Source: Telmatactis stephensoni
Taxonomy: Eukaryota; Cnidaria; Anthozoa; Actiniaria; Isophelliidae
NCBI GenBank assembly: GCA_029948255.1
Contig: JALIZF010001767.1
Span: 310,001 to 374,000 of the forward strand
DNA: 64,000 bases
Direction of reading: 5' to 3'
The notes beneath the pieces are model-generated. The model saw only the letters and a program-made list of their open reading frames with translations. It was not told where the DNA came from and did no database searches. The position numbers and the translations under genes are program-made. Within the stretch, counting starts at the first letter, position 1, and every line of letters starts with the position of its first letter. Shown piece by piece: positions 24,616 through 36,624 of the stretch.

Positions 24616-25562
24616 ATAGTTATCAAACTATTCAAACACTTGTGACAGTGTTTATTCCTGATGTACCACGGGCTAGCTTTCTGACAATAAAGGATTTCTC
24701 TTAAATTGCCTAAAAAGATACCATACAAATGGAATATTTTAATTAACCCATGCAAGATGACATACCATGGCATACTTTCCTGAATTTTATTAAAAACATG
24801 AGTACGCTATTTAGTTCACTTCACTGCCAGCTATCTATTTAGAGCACGCTTGTAGATCAAAATAACTAGTATTCACCTGTCTTCTCAGAAAGCCCGCCCC
24901 ATATCGCGTCCCTACCCCCAACCGCCAGTCGCTACAAATGAAATTTAAGTTAAATAACTTAAAAAATAACTTAACTTAAAAAAGAAGCAAGGAATAAAAG
25001 AAGCACAAAAATGAACAGAACAGCGATCGTGCCAACTAGTTTTGTCAAAGATTGTAGTCCTTTCAGTGCGTGCAAGTTCTTATAAACATTACTTTTTGCC
25101 AGCCTGCACCCTAGCGTGTATGTTTATAGTTAATTTATATTTAAAACCAAATAGTGAGAATTGAAAAATTTTAACAGCTCAACATAAAAATACATAGACA
25201 CAAACACGCATACAAAACAGTCGGTTTCATGTGAAAAGGTCAAAAAAGTGAATATTTACAAACACTCTGTAACTCTTTTTAATGTCTCAAGTGTAATATT
25301 TTTGACGTGGTATTTTTTTATTTGTGGACCGGACAAAAAACAAGAAATGAAATCAGTGAATTGATAGACGAAGTTTGAGGTAAGGCGAAAATGCACCATA
25401 TAAACGTAAATTTTAAATCATGCACACCAAACATTAGGTCTGTAGCTTGAAAATGAGTTCAACTAGTCATGCAGTGATATCAGGAACTGATCTGGACTAA
25501 TCAATTACATTGTGGTATAAGAACTATATCCACTCTTTGTAGAAACGATTTCCAATATTTTT

Positions 25563-25598
25563 CGGTCCTCTTCTTCTTCTTCTTCTTCTTCTTCTTCT

Positions 25599-25636
<38 letters not shown>

Positions 25637-25935
25637 TCCTCCTCCTCCTCCTCCTCCTCCATCTTCTTCTTTCTAGTTCTTTCTTCCTTACTTCGTTTCT
25701 CTTTCTTCCTTTCTGTTTCTAGCTTTCTTTCTTTCTTTCTTTTGCTACTTTTTTCTTTCTTTCTGTTATTCTCCAGTTTCTTTTTTCTTTCCTTTCTCAG
25801 TTTTTTTCTTTCGCTCGTTCTTTCTTTCTTTCTTTCTATCGCTCTTAAGCTTCGGTTTGTTTGTTTGTTTCCTTTTTTTTTGGTTCTTTGATTCTTCATT
25901 TCTTTTTTCTCCTCTTCTTCATTCTCTTCTTTTTA
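25563..25935. repeat. (CTT)n(CTG)n(CCT)n and CT-rich tract, unit B
   Basis: TTC, then CTG/TGC, then TCC trinucleotide runs occupy about 25563-25662, followed by TTTC-rich DNA. The long minus-strand frame here translates to K/E/Q runs and is a low-complexity artefact. Confidence 0.95.
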
Positions 25936-27221
25936 ATAAAAATCATGTGCAGAATAGTTTATTCACTTCTATATTCAGTTTCCCCACTGAAGACAGTGAA
26001 AGAGAAAATGTTTCTGACACCTCTTCACTGCGATATCACTCAGAGAGCTAAAACATGAAAGAGTATAAATCATGATAAAGTAAAATTTATCTCTGGAACT
26101 GGGTAATAAACTGAAAGGTTTTTAGAATTAAAAGTTCGTACGTTGTCCAAAAGCGTGCAATAGTTCAGACTAGTTTATTTCGTAAACTTGGCTCAATTAA
26201 ATGATAGCTTGTGGGATTCGACAAACTGCATAAAGTATTGTTTCAATTAGAGTTCATTGTTTTCAGAAAGTTTCCTACCGATCTCTAGGCCGCTATTTTC
26301 TGTCTAGTACTACGTTCAAGTTGAAAGTCATCCATTATTCAAAATTGTACGTACTGCGTATGCTTTTCAAAAAGAATCGTGAAAAAACCCACCGCATAAA
26401 CAACATGGAATGATTGATTGACATATTCGCTTTGGTAGAGAAAATAAATGAAGAAAAGGCTAGAAATAATGGTCGTAAATACTTTTAAAACTCGAAAGAA
26501 GTCGTCTCAATAATACAGAATAACGGAATGACTATAAAACACTTTACAACAAAAGTACTCTGAATCAGCGCGAGCTATATACCATAGAAAATAACAGAAA
26601 TTCCATTTTACGGTCATCACTATACCCAAGAGTTTGACTCTATGAAGTTGCAATTCGGTTTCTTATACATCATTTTTTAATAAAAATTAATCATGATTTG
26701 ATAATTCGTAAAACTCAGTATTTTTACTGTCTAGTTGACATTTTTAATGTATCAATATCTTTAACTAATTCAACCATGAGTTTAGGTCCGAGAAAGTGCC
26801 GACGTCAAGCGGAGGTTCGTCCGTCATTCGGAATCTCATCGCAAATCCGAGCCTGCAGTATCACGCCTTTGCAGTAAACCCGGAAGTGAGTTTTACGAGG
26901 AGAGGGAAAAAAATCGCCTTGCAATTTTTTGAGTCGGGCCCTCCACAGAAAGCTTTCAACAGAAAGCCCGACTAATTAGCCATTCAAACCAAAATTCTTG
27001 ACAGCAGACGCGTACGATTTCTTTACTAATAGCTGGATTTCAATATTTGTCTTGAGAATCAAAAGATAAAGAAGCAGTAGTCATGTTGGACGAACAAACA
27101 ACAGAGACTTTAATGCATGAGAAATCTTTTGTTGAAGTTCATCCAAGATGGCTACCATGACGTCACATGCAACCATATCTCAGCCCTGAATCAATAAAAC
27201 ATAACATTCCTCTATTTCAGT

Positions 27222-28681
27222 ATGACGTCCCATTCACTTCACATCTTTCTGGTCTTCTTGCTTGGGGTTCGTAGTTGCTCGGTTACACTGGCACAGCAAT
27301 GCAAGCCACCCAAGAATTCTGAGTATGGCTATGCTCTACTGTCATCTGCATACTTGATGCTGAGTAATGAAGATCTTGGTTCTTGCTACTTGAAATGTGT
27401 TCAAGAGCAAAACTGCGGTAGTATCAATTATGACTTGACCAATGAGAAGTGCGAACACAATCACATGACCAAGAGAGGCAATCCGTGGAGATATGTGAAG
27501 AAAGAACAGTCAGTTTATGCAGAAATAGAAGGTATGAATGTCCACTGAACAGAATGCGAAATTCTCCTTGAAACATACTTGACCAATGGACAGTGTACAT
27601 GAACGAAGACAGGCTACCACATGAATCGAAAGATTGGGCCGCCCTCAGCTTATAATGATGAAATTAAAATAATTATACACATAGTTCGCTTCCTATGAAC
27701 ACACTGAATTATCCAAGCTACATGTCGTAATAAATCAGGTCCTGGGTGGTTCGGTACAGGGGAAGGGGTGGAGGGCGTTCTTAATTGAGGGGAGAATCAC
27801 ACGGGGAGGCTCCACACGGACGTTGATATTTTTTTGTATGCAATTTCAGGGACCCTTTTCATAAACCTTACAAAAAAAAAGATTCCCCTTTCAAACGAGA
27901 TACGTCAAATACCTAAACGATTAATGGCACGAATTATTTTGTTGATTTAGTACAAATCTACCATAATTGTCAATCAACTCCTTAATTAAAACTATGATCT
28001 ATGACAGGCTTGTATGGGTCTTCAAAAGTCCTCGCCGCGTCATCCTGTAAAGACATATCAAAACTTTACCCCAATATTACGTCTGGAATTTACTGGATCA
28101 GGCTTGGAAATGGTAGTACTCAGACTCCTCCCTTCCAAGTCTACTGCGACATGACCACCGATGGTGGAGGCTGGACCCTAGTCTACAGCTATCGCTTCAC
28201 AAATTTTGCAAACTTCGCAGATGGTAGCAACGCTATGATTCCCATTCCTAGCTGGCCAGTTGACCTTAGTAAAGGAGCTTGGGTCACAACATCGACAACA
28301 GTCCCACTGAACGAGACCGCTTACTCGGCTATGAATTTTACCTTGTGGAAAGAGATTGGCAGTGAGTTTCTTGTCAAGTCCAACATCAGCCACTGGATTT
28401 CCTGCAAACCAGGAACTGGTGACCTCGTGAACTGGAAAGAAGGAACTGTCAACTGCAAAAACGTCAAGAATGTTGCCACAACTTGTTTTGGCTATGTACC
28501 AACAAGTTTCAAGATCAACAATCTATGTGGAACTGCTCTAAAGGGTGATCGCACTCTCTATTTTCATTTCGAAGGCCGCATTGACGTTTGTTGGCCAGTC
28601 CATGATCCATGTGGTACAACGTCGCCTACCAACCACCTCAGCAACATCAATCCTCCAGGTGGTGCCTTGTACATTCGGTAA
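27222..28681 (+). CDS. Secreted PAN/apple + fibrinogen-C-like protein, copy B
   Basis: Two exons, 27222-27531 and 28008-28681 (stop TAA), code for 327 aa. The architecture is the same as copy A: signal peptide (MTSHSLHIFLVFLLGV), PAN/apple module with CYLKCVQEQNCGS, and fibrinogen-C-like module with FQVYCDMTTDGGGWTLV. In exon 2 the first 150 or so residues differ from copy A at only a few positions (ISKLYP, FADGSN). The last 75 residues carry many changes (FGYVPTSFKINNLCGTALKG). Exon 1 is 310 nt in all three copies, and the intron is about 476 nt. An upstream CTATTTCAG acceptor directly precedes the ATG. The frame is intact, so the copy is probably functional. Ligand and expression are unknown. 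Confidence 0.9.
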
Positions 28682-28825
28682 ATCCATTACAGTAGCTATA
28701 GACTGAGGGGAAAGAAGAAGAATTACTCAAGTGACTCACAATTAATCATTATTGCAAAGCTTCGTCATAGGATGACATATGGGGTTTACGGGATCAGGCT
28801 TGGAAACAGTAGTATTACTCAGACT

Positions 28826-28943
28826 TATCTTTTGTTAATTTTGTATATATATATATATTTCTTTTGAGGGCCACAAGTTTATCAGTACATTGTATCTGTC
28901 AAGTGCAACCCTCGTAAAATAAAGTTATTACTTACTTACTTAC
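28826..28943 (+). mobile_element. Retroposon 3' tail, AATAAAG(TTAC)n type
   Basis: The insertion ends GTAAAATAAAGTTATTACTTACTTACTTA. A poly(A)-type signal followed by a short tandem tail is typical of CR1/L2-like LINE or SINE 3' ends. The site is uninterrupted in the relic after copy A. Confidence 0.65.
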
Positions 28944-28982
28944 TCCTCCCTTCCAAGTCACCACTGATGGTGGCGGCTAGAC

Positions 28983-29723
28983 TGGCATCCTCGTTTCCAG
29001 GGCCTTCTCCGCTTTCTAACCAAAAAATTGACCGCTGAGCTTCCTGACAAAAGGCCCATTTATAAAGGTTAGCCTCCTGTTCAAGAAAGACCCATTGGAG
29101 GAAACTCGATTTTTGTGTTGTTCTTTATCAACAATTTCAATATGCTTTTCTCTCGCTGGTATTTTTGAATAAATTACGATGACTCGAGGCTAACCCTGTG
29201 TTTGTGCGTCTGTTGTCTAATTTTGCAGCGGTATCGTTCAAACTCGAAAAAGGTCTATTTGATTGGCTATATTTTTTCAGTAAATCTCTGGGGTGAAGTT
29301 GCAAATTTACTAAGAAAACTAAGCAAACCAAACGAAGGATTTATCAAGGTTGAATTTCAGATATAGGGACAATTTCCACGATTTCATTTCTAAGCCCCAA
29401 TTTTCGCTTTAGTCTCCACGACGAAGCAACGCAAACAAAGTGTCACGTAGGTGAAAAACGGCTTCTAAAGTTTTTTTGCGAAAATGATTACAGAAAAAAA
29501 CTTTAATAAACAATGTATAAAAACATGACTGAGTTTTGACGGCTTTCTTTTTGAAGAAAAAATAATTTATCATTGAATCAACAACGCGGCTTGAATTTAT
29601 ACCGGAAGTCAAGCGCATTCTCGCTCGACGACCCAGAATCTGGGATATCCGGTTTGTGTCTTTAGTCACGAGGGCCTTCGATTTTTCGGTTAGAAAGCTG
29701 AGAAGGCCCTGGGAACGAGGATG
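28983..29723. mobile_element. Nonautonomous DNA transposon, about 740 bp (CATCCTCGTTTCCAGGGCCT ends)
   Basis: The left end CATCCTCGTTTCCAGGGCCT continues to CTTTCTAACC. The right end is its inverse (GGTTAGAAAGCTGAGAAGGC to GAACGAGGATG). Flanks GCTAGACT and GCTGGACT suggest an 8-bp target duplication, as in hAT elements. The interior has no intact ORF. It interrupts the fibrinogen relic. Confidence 0.75.
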
Positions 29724-29892
29724 GCTGGACTCTTTCCGGCAGCTATCCTTTCACAAATTTTGTCAACTTTACGGACAATAGCAATGCTATAAGTCCCATT
29801 CTTACCTGGCCAATGGATCTAACTACGTGAATGTGAGTTCCAAGATCAACACCAGTCCCACTGAACGAGACCGTCTAGTCAACCATGGATGT

Positions 29893-30093
29893 CAGGGGCG
29901 GATCCAGGGGGGTGTCCATAGGTGCACCGGACACCCCCCTAGCACCGTACTTACTTATTTTCTTCTATAAGCTTCTTGTGAGATGACGTCATCAGATTCC
30001 ATTGTTAGGAGGCCACCATCTTGGATTTGACGTCATCTCTCAAGACGCCTATTTGGGACACACTGCCTTTGCAAAATCCTGGATCCGCCCCTG
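29893..30093. mobile_element. MITE with CAGGGGCGGATCCAGG termini
   Basis: It starts CAGGGGCGGATCCAGGGGGG and ends TCCTGGATCCGCCCCTG, about 200 bp long. Flanking ATGT/AATGT may be the target duplication. A diverged relative is at 57008-57182. Confidence 0.85.
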
Positions 30094-32689
30094 AATGTTA
30101 CTTTGGAAGAGGTGATATTTTGCTGAACAGAAAAAAAAAGCTGATGAAAAACAAAAACAATGACAAATGACAATGACATATTTGTCAACCCCTACCTGCA
30201 TGTTTTTTTAAACTTATCGCCCTAGGATTTTAGAGATCTTTATGAGTATTTTTTTGTTTGGTTGTTTGAAGTGGGGGAAGCAAGAAACCAAATTCCAACG
30301 GACTGTTTGAAGGTCAGAGTTCGCGTAATTATAAACATTTCAGTAAAACTACTCGTATAAAACATCAGCTATCAATATAAATTATAGCTTACCGAGGAAA
30401 CTGTTAGCTCAAGCGTAAACTTAGAGCTTAATGTCTGCCCAATTTCCTTGTTTACGTTGAATTTCAATCGCAGCAGTTCCACAATTGAAGAACAAAGTTC
30501 GCTCTTGTGTTTAATTTTGTTCGTTGCGAGTTCGAAGCACTCTGATATAACAGAGAACCTCACCAGGGTAGGCTGGCCTTTTATACTTTTGTCAGTAGTT
30601 TCTGGACTAGTTCACGCCGATTTTAGCCAATCAGAATCAAGTTGGAATGGTATATTTGTGCTTGGTTTGACTGTGGGTTTCCTGTGTGAACTACTACTGT
30701 GTGGCCCCCGGTGTAAAATATGCAAATAAGCTTGTCATCAAATCCAAAGAAGTCTCGTTATCACTTAAGAATTGCTTCAAAGTAGCTTTAAAATAAAGTT
30801 ATAATATATGATAATATGTATTAAAAAACATAAAACAAAATTTGAGAAAAGCAATTATTCGCCACGTAATTGTGCAACGCCTCAAAAGATAAATAAATCG
30901 TTGTTTACAACTCGCACGCTTTCCACATGCAATAAAAAATTTGTCGAAATTCCGGATCACAAATCAATCTGTCTATTAAAAATTAAAATACCATACAAAT
31001 AGAATACTGTATACTTTCCTCGCTTGTATTAAAAAATGAATAAATTGCCCGATTAACTGCCAGATTTAGTCAAACGTTTAGTTACCATGTCCCTCATCGC
31101 CAGTTGCTACAAATTTCAGTTAAATAACTCAGTTGTTATATTAGTATATTCCTTTCACTGTGCATGCCAATAAAATAAATTCGATTTGATGCACATTCAA
31201 GTTATTATAAACATTACTTATTGTCAGCCGGAACCCTAGCGTGTATTCTTATAACTTTGTTATTTATGTTTAAAATCAAATAGTGAGAATTCAATTAGTT
31301 TGACATTTCAATATATAAAAACGCATAGACACAAACCAACTGATGCAAAAGAATCAGTCTCGGCTCGCACTCTAATTAGAAGAAAAAGGTAAAAGACTGA
31401 ATATTTTACAGCGAAGAGGGTTTTAGGAAACGCCTTAAAAACACTTGAACGTGACCTATGGTATTTTCGGACATTTTTTCATTGGTAAAAGTGAATTCCA
31501 GTTGTTGAAAATGACGCTTGTATCCTTTCGATTCATGTAGAACATTTGTGAAGCGGACAAAAAGCAAGAAATGTTGTTAATGAGGCTGATAAAACAAGGT
31601 AATGCGAGAATGCACTAAACACGTAAACTTGAAATTATGCGGCACACTGAAAATGAGCTTGAAAATGAGTTCAGTCAGTGATGCATGTATCAAGAACTGA
31701 TCTACAATTATTTATTCATTACATGGTGCTCTGAAAACTATATCCACCCTTTGCGCAAACATTTTAATATATTTTTCCGATTTCATCTCTCTTCTTCTTC
31801 TTTCTTTCTCTCGCTCTTTTTTGTCCTGTTTCTTTGATTCTTCCTTTCTTATTTTCTAGTCTTCTCTTTCGATTCTTTTTTTCTTTTTTGAAAAACATAT
31901 GCAGAATTGTTTATTATATTTCTCAATTCAGTTTTTTTCCACTGAAGATGCAGTAAAAAGACGAAATTTTTGAGGCACTTTAGAAAAGTTTATCTAAAAT
32001 TCTTTAATAACTTGGCTTAACTTGGCTTGTCGGCTTTGGCAATGTCGTAACAAAAGTTCATTGTTTTCAGAAAGCTTCCGACCAATCTCTATAGGCCACT
32101 ATTTGCTTTCTAGTGCTACCTTCAAGTAGAAATTGTGTTCAAGTCATCAATTATTTAAAATATTATTGTTCTTCAAACAGAAAAACAGTTACAACAACAG
32201 AATGACTATATCATACGCCTTATCACAAAAGTACTGCGAGCTCACCAATAAATCAAGTCATGTGTTGCGAAAGCGTTCTAGTGGACAAATATCATACGAT
32301 AGCTCCCAGTTTTGAAGCCATATCCCCCATCCAGCGAAAAACAAACACGAAATGACAGAACAATTATAGGCATTTTTCCCACGCAAGTAAGGTTGAAAGA
32401 AGAACATTTTAAAGGCAACTTGTGCTGAAAAACACAAACAAATGCACAAAATATTCAGTGAAAGTTTTAATTGCAAAACAACACTTTTCTACCGGCTAAC
32501 AGACAAATAAGTTAAGATGTTTCGCTAGAATTTTCCTTGCTGTAAAATAAAATTTTGGCAATTAATGGAAGACAAAAGACTAATGTCTCTATACTACATT
32601 TCTAAGTCAAAATCCTCACCTATAATTTTGCTGTCAACATAAAACACTGCAGGAGTATTTATCGGTGAACCGAAATTCTGACTTGTAGC

Positions 32690-32967
32690 CAAGAGACCAT
32701 AATACTAAGAGAGCGAAGCTCAGTATTGATGTCTGTGCCATGTTCGTGGCGGCTAAGGCTATTTTTAGTAACTTCGCCATCGCGCGCGCAAGGCTCTTAG
32801 ACAATAGAATTCAAACGGTCCCGTCCGCGCGCACGTCAAAAATCAAATTCTATTGGTGGAGGGACTTGCGCGCGCGATGGCGAAGTTACTAAAAATAGCC
32901 TTAGCCGCCACGAACATGGCACAGACATCAATACTGAGCTTCGCTCTCTTAATATTATGGTCTCTTG
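32690..32967. mobile_element. Complete MITE, CAAGAGACCATAATACTAAG family
   Basis: The left end is CAAGAGACCATAATACTAAG and the right end CTTAATATTATGGTCTCTTG. The inner arms are CTTCGCCATCGCGCGCGC and the complement. It is about 278 bp, like the copy at 6125-6402, and lies upstream of fibrinogen-like gene C. Confidence 0.9.
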
Positions 32968-33415
32968 TTGTAGCTTAGCTTCCACGATTGATGGATGTAA
33001 AATGATACAAGCGCAATTTTCAGTATTTTGGAGGGACAGTGAATTCAGAATTCACTCTCAACTTCTACTAGCTCTATAGTAGATAACTTAGTCAATCAAA
33101 CTCTGGAAGACGAATTCAGTTTGCATGCATGTTACCAAACGATTTCTTTCATATAATTGCTTTTCGCAGGCAAACGGCGATACTCCAAAAATCATTATTC
33201 CCCGCCTGACAATTGTAAAATTATAGACCTCGATGAGCAAGCAGCGCGCGCTGCTTACAACCACGTCACTTGGTAACGAGATATGCCCTAGCTCCCTTAT
33301 GAATATGAGAAATATTTTGTTGAAGTTCATCCAAGATTGCTAGCTACCATGACGTCACATGCTAACCATATCTCAGTCCTGAATCAATAAAACATAAGCA
33401 TTCCTCTATTTCAGT

Positions 33416-34862
33416 ATGAAGTCCCATTCACTTCACATCTTTCTGGTCTTCTTGCTTGGGTTTCGTAGTTGCTCGGTTACACTGGCACAGCAATGCAAGC
33501 CACCTAAGTATTCTGAGTATGGCTATGCTCTACTGTCATCTGCATACTTGGTGCTGAGTAATGAAGATCTTGGTTCTTGCCACTCAAAATGTGTTCAAGA
33601 CCAAAACTGCAGTAGTATCAATTACGATTTGACCAATGAGAAGTGCGAACTTAATCGCGTGACCAAGAAGGGCTTTCCATCGAGATTTGTGAAGAAAGAA
33701 CGGTCAGTTTATGCAGAAATAAGAGGTATGAATGTCCACTGAACAGAATACGAAATTCTCCTTGAAATAACTTGAGCAATGGAAAGTTTACATCAGCACG
33801 AAGACAGGTTACCCAATGAATCTAAAGATCGGACCCTCAGCTTATAATGAAAGATTAAAATAATTAAACACATAATTTGCTTCCTACAAACACATCGAAT
33901 TATCCAAGCTAAATGTCGTCGCACTAGATCAGTACCATGATGGTTCGGTACAGGGGAAGGGGTGGAGGGCGTTCTTGAGGGTCGAATCTACCCTGTGAAC
34001 AGGATACCCTTTCCTTTTATCTGCAATTTCAGGTATCCCTTTCATATACCTTATAAAGAAAATGATTCCCCTTTCAAATTAGACGTCAAATACCTAAACG
34101 GTTAATGACACGAATTATTTTGTTGATTTAGTACAAATCTACCAAAATTGTCAATCAACTCCTTAATGAAAACTATGTTCCGTGTCAGGTTTGTACGGGT
34201 CTTCAAAAATCCTCGCCGCGTCATCGTGTAAAGACATATCAAAACTTTACCCCAATATTACGTCTGGAATTTACTGGATCAGGCTTGGAAATGGTAGTAC
34301 TCAGACTCCTCCCTTCCAAGTGTACTGCGACATGACCACCGATGGTGGAGGCTGGACCCTAGTCTACAGCTATCGCTTCACAAATTTTGCAAACTTCGCA
34401 GATGTTAGCAACGCTATGATTCCCATTCCTAGCTGGCCAGTTGACCTTAGTAAAGGAGCTTGGGTCACAACATCGACAACAGTCCCACTGAACGAGACCG
34501 CTTACTCGGCTATGAATTTTACCTTGTGGAAAGAGATTGGCAGTGAGTTTCTTGTCAAGTCCAACATCAGCCACTGGATTTCCTGCAAACCAGGAACTGG
34601 TGACCTCGTTAACTGGAAAGAAGGAACTGTCAACTGCAAAAATATCAAGAATGTTGCCAACGTCTGTCTTGGTTATGTACCAAGTATTCTCACCGTCAGG
34701 AGCGAGTGCGGCCCTTGCCTTTTTAGAAATAGTGGTCGTTGTTTCTTTTTTGAAGGGAGAATTGATAATTGTTGGCCAGAACATGATTCTTGTGGTCAAT
34801 CATCTGAGACTCATCTGGTGAAACACATCGATCAACCAGGTGGCGCGATGTTCATTCGATGA
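33416..34862 (+). CDS. Secreted PAN/apple + fibrinogen-C-like protein, copy C
   Basis: Two exons, 33416-33725 and 34189-34862 (stop TGA), code for 327 aa. The signal peptide, PAN/apple module (SCHSKCVQDQNCSSINYD) and fibrinogen-C-like module follow the plan of copies A and B. It is the most diverged copy at the C-terminus. After GTVNC the reading changes to LGYVPSILTVRSECGPCLFR and ends with CWPEHDSCGQ and QPGGAMFIR, yet the preceding 150 residues are almost identical to A and B. The end of exon 1 also differs (KKGFPSRFVKKERSVYAEIRG). The frame is intact, so it is probably a functional paralogue with changed ligand preference (inference). Confidence 0.9.
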
Positions 34863-36460
34863 TTCTGTTGTCAAAATGTCCAGTCGTCGTTTAAATTCTT
34901 CAACTATTTAAGTAATGGTTCGAGTAAGAAGTAGGCAAGAAAACGGCAATGGAATGCAAAAAGGTGCTAATTGTGAATTGTTTAATCCGTCCATCTCATT
35001 GGTTAAAGCATGAAAATCTGCCATAACTTCAAAAGTTAATGCATTAGATTAATATTTTATTTAATATTAGATTCCTTTTCTTTGAAAGCTTTCCTGAGCT
35101 TTAACATAGCAAAATTTCTATGTTGGGAACATAACAAATAACAGCAGAAGCAGAAGCATCTTTTGGCTATTGCTTTGAGTGCTTAAGATTGGACGAGATC
35201 TTTTAGTACAAAAGAAATTTTCTTTCAAAACAGAGTTTCTACACATTTAATTTTAAAAATATGCGCTATCCATAGATTGATATATTATCGGTCTTAAAAC
35301 CAATACATTCGTATGTGGGAAAGTTGAAATTGGCGCAGAACAATGAGAGTTGCCTACTTCTTACGCGCATTGTAACTGAAAACTGTGAACTCACGGATTT
35401 GTTCAGAATTGACGTCTTGGTTTTTGTGCACATGATTACACATACTTCAAAAGGATGAAAAACCTTTCTTGCATCTCATATTTTGCATTCAAGTCACTTT
35501 GGGTAAAAGAAAAATTGAGGTGCGCGGAAAGTAGACATCAACGTTTACGTATCGATACGTAAACACACTGCATGGGTTACGTTAGCACGACACGGGATTA
35601 GGTATTAGCAGGGAAAAATAACTAGAACTTGAATGTTAGTGGAGGAAGCGATTGCTAACATGTAATGATCAAGCTGCTAATTTAGTTACCTCCGACAATT
35701 CTCAACAGCGAAACAAATTCTTGACTCGGCCACCACAGGAAGCCCTAGTAATGGTTTCATTTTGATCAAACTTACTCGTTTCTTGTTATATTACTCGGCA
35801 ATATTTCGTAGACAATTCCAACAATTCTCAACGACAAACGAATTCTTAACTCAGCCACCACAGGCAGCCCGATTAATAATGACGTTAAAATAAACTCTGC
35901 GATGTTTCGGCTCTTTGTTATGTATTACACTTCAAAGCTGGGATTTTATTGTTATGTTATTAGGCATGATAAAGGATATAAACTTAACAGCCCAATTTCT
36001 CCTAAAATTCCCATTCAGACTTTCATCTGCCAGTAAAGGTTATCTTCAATAATGAACGAGTATTGCTTGGTCATTGTAGCTAAACTCTGTTAATTGCTGC
36101 CTTACTATTATACTGCATAAATCTTTTCAAATAAATAAACTTTTATTTGAAAACAAGTTTATTCTTCTTTGAGGGTTTAATTAGTATTGAGTGCTTTGAA
36201 AATGAAATTATAAGGAACGTGTCAGCCCTGGGGCCCTGAGGTAATATCAATCCATGTTTTCGTCTCGAGTTCCGAACTCAATAACACCGAGAAATATGCC
36301 GTCATTACCTCCGGACTTAACCAACAATTTCCGCAGCAAGACGGCCTTATGTGCTCATTTATGTCTTTTAATTGCATTATACACCTTTTTGTGTTTTTGA
36401 AAGCTGTATTCACGGAGCGTTTTAAAAACAGAGATTCTCCACGCGGTCAAAGCCGTTGTA
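34863..36460. other. Intergenic, no gene seen
   Basis: AT-rich DNA between fibrinogen-like gene C and calmodulin-like gene 2. Two related blocks contain CAACAATTCTCAACGACAAA/CGACAATTCTCAACAGCGAA (about 35694 and 35818), which suggests a small duplication. No open frame with family motifs. Confidence 0.5.
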
Positions 36461-36468
36461 TTCGTTGC

Positions 36469-36492
36469 TATAAATAGCCACAAGTGACGTCA
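36469..36492 (+). promoter_or_regulatory. TATA box and CRE-like site of calmodulin-like gene 2
   Basis: TATAAATA at 36469-36476 lies about 150 bp upstream of the start codon. The palindromic CRE motif TGACGTCA at 36485-36492 is immediately downstream. Spacing and context suit a Pol II core promoter; the transcription start is not known. Confidence 0.55.
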
Positions 36493-36624
36493 TAACAAGT
36501 GTTCATTGAAGCCACAGCAAGTACTGGTTGACTTTCTGGAAGTGTCTTGATTCCAAGAGCGAGGCATCACAACAGTTTAGGAACACATTAAGTATTTTAT
36601 CTGACGACTACACAACTACACATC

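Larger units (their letters stand above)
28780..30180 (+). pseudogene. Decayed fibrinogen-like fragment after copy B, split by three insertions
   Basis: The relic found after copy A is also present here (GGATCAGGCTTGGAAACAGT; CTCCTCCCTTCCAAGTCACC; CCTTTCACAAATTTTGTCAA; ACCAGTCCCACTGAACGAGA; AATGTTACTTTGGAAGAGGT). It is interrupted at 28826-28943, 28983-29723 and 29893-30093. It is less eroded than the A relic in the middle part. It cannot be translated. Confidence 0.8.
23240..30195 (+). repeat. Segmental duplication unit B (carries fibrinogen-like gene B)
   Basis: Unit B is collinear with unit A from GTCCTTTCACAGCGCCAAGA at about 23253 through the gene and the trailing fibrinogen relic, ending near ACAAATGACAATGACATATT (30163-30182). 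It has its own insertions at 28826-28943, 28983-29723 and 29893-30093, and a local tandem duplication at about 24525-24615. Confidence 0.85.
30895..34862 (+). repeat. Segmental duplication unit C (carries fibrinogen-like gene C)
   Basis: It is collinear with A and B from TCGTTGTTTACAACTCGCAC (30898) to the end of the gene. It is more diverged upstream: the trinucleotide run is missing and only a short CT-rich patch remains at about 31790-31880. No fibrinogen relic follows. Confidence 0.75.

Noticed and set aside
25501..25899. Minus-strand frame with Q, E and K runs
   Set aside because: It is a product of CTG/CCT/CTT repeats in a duplicated noncoding tract.
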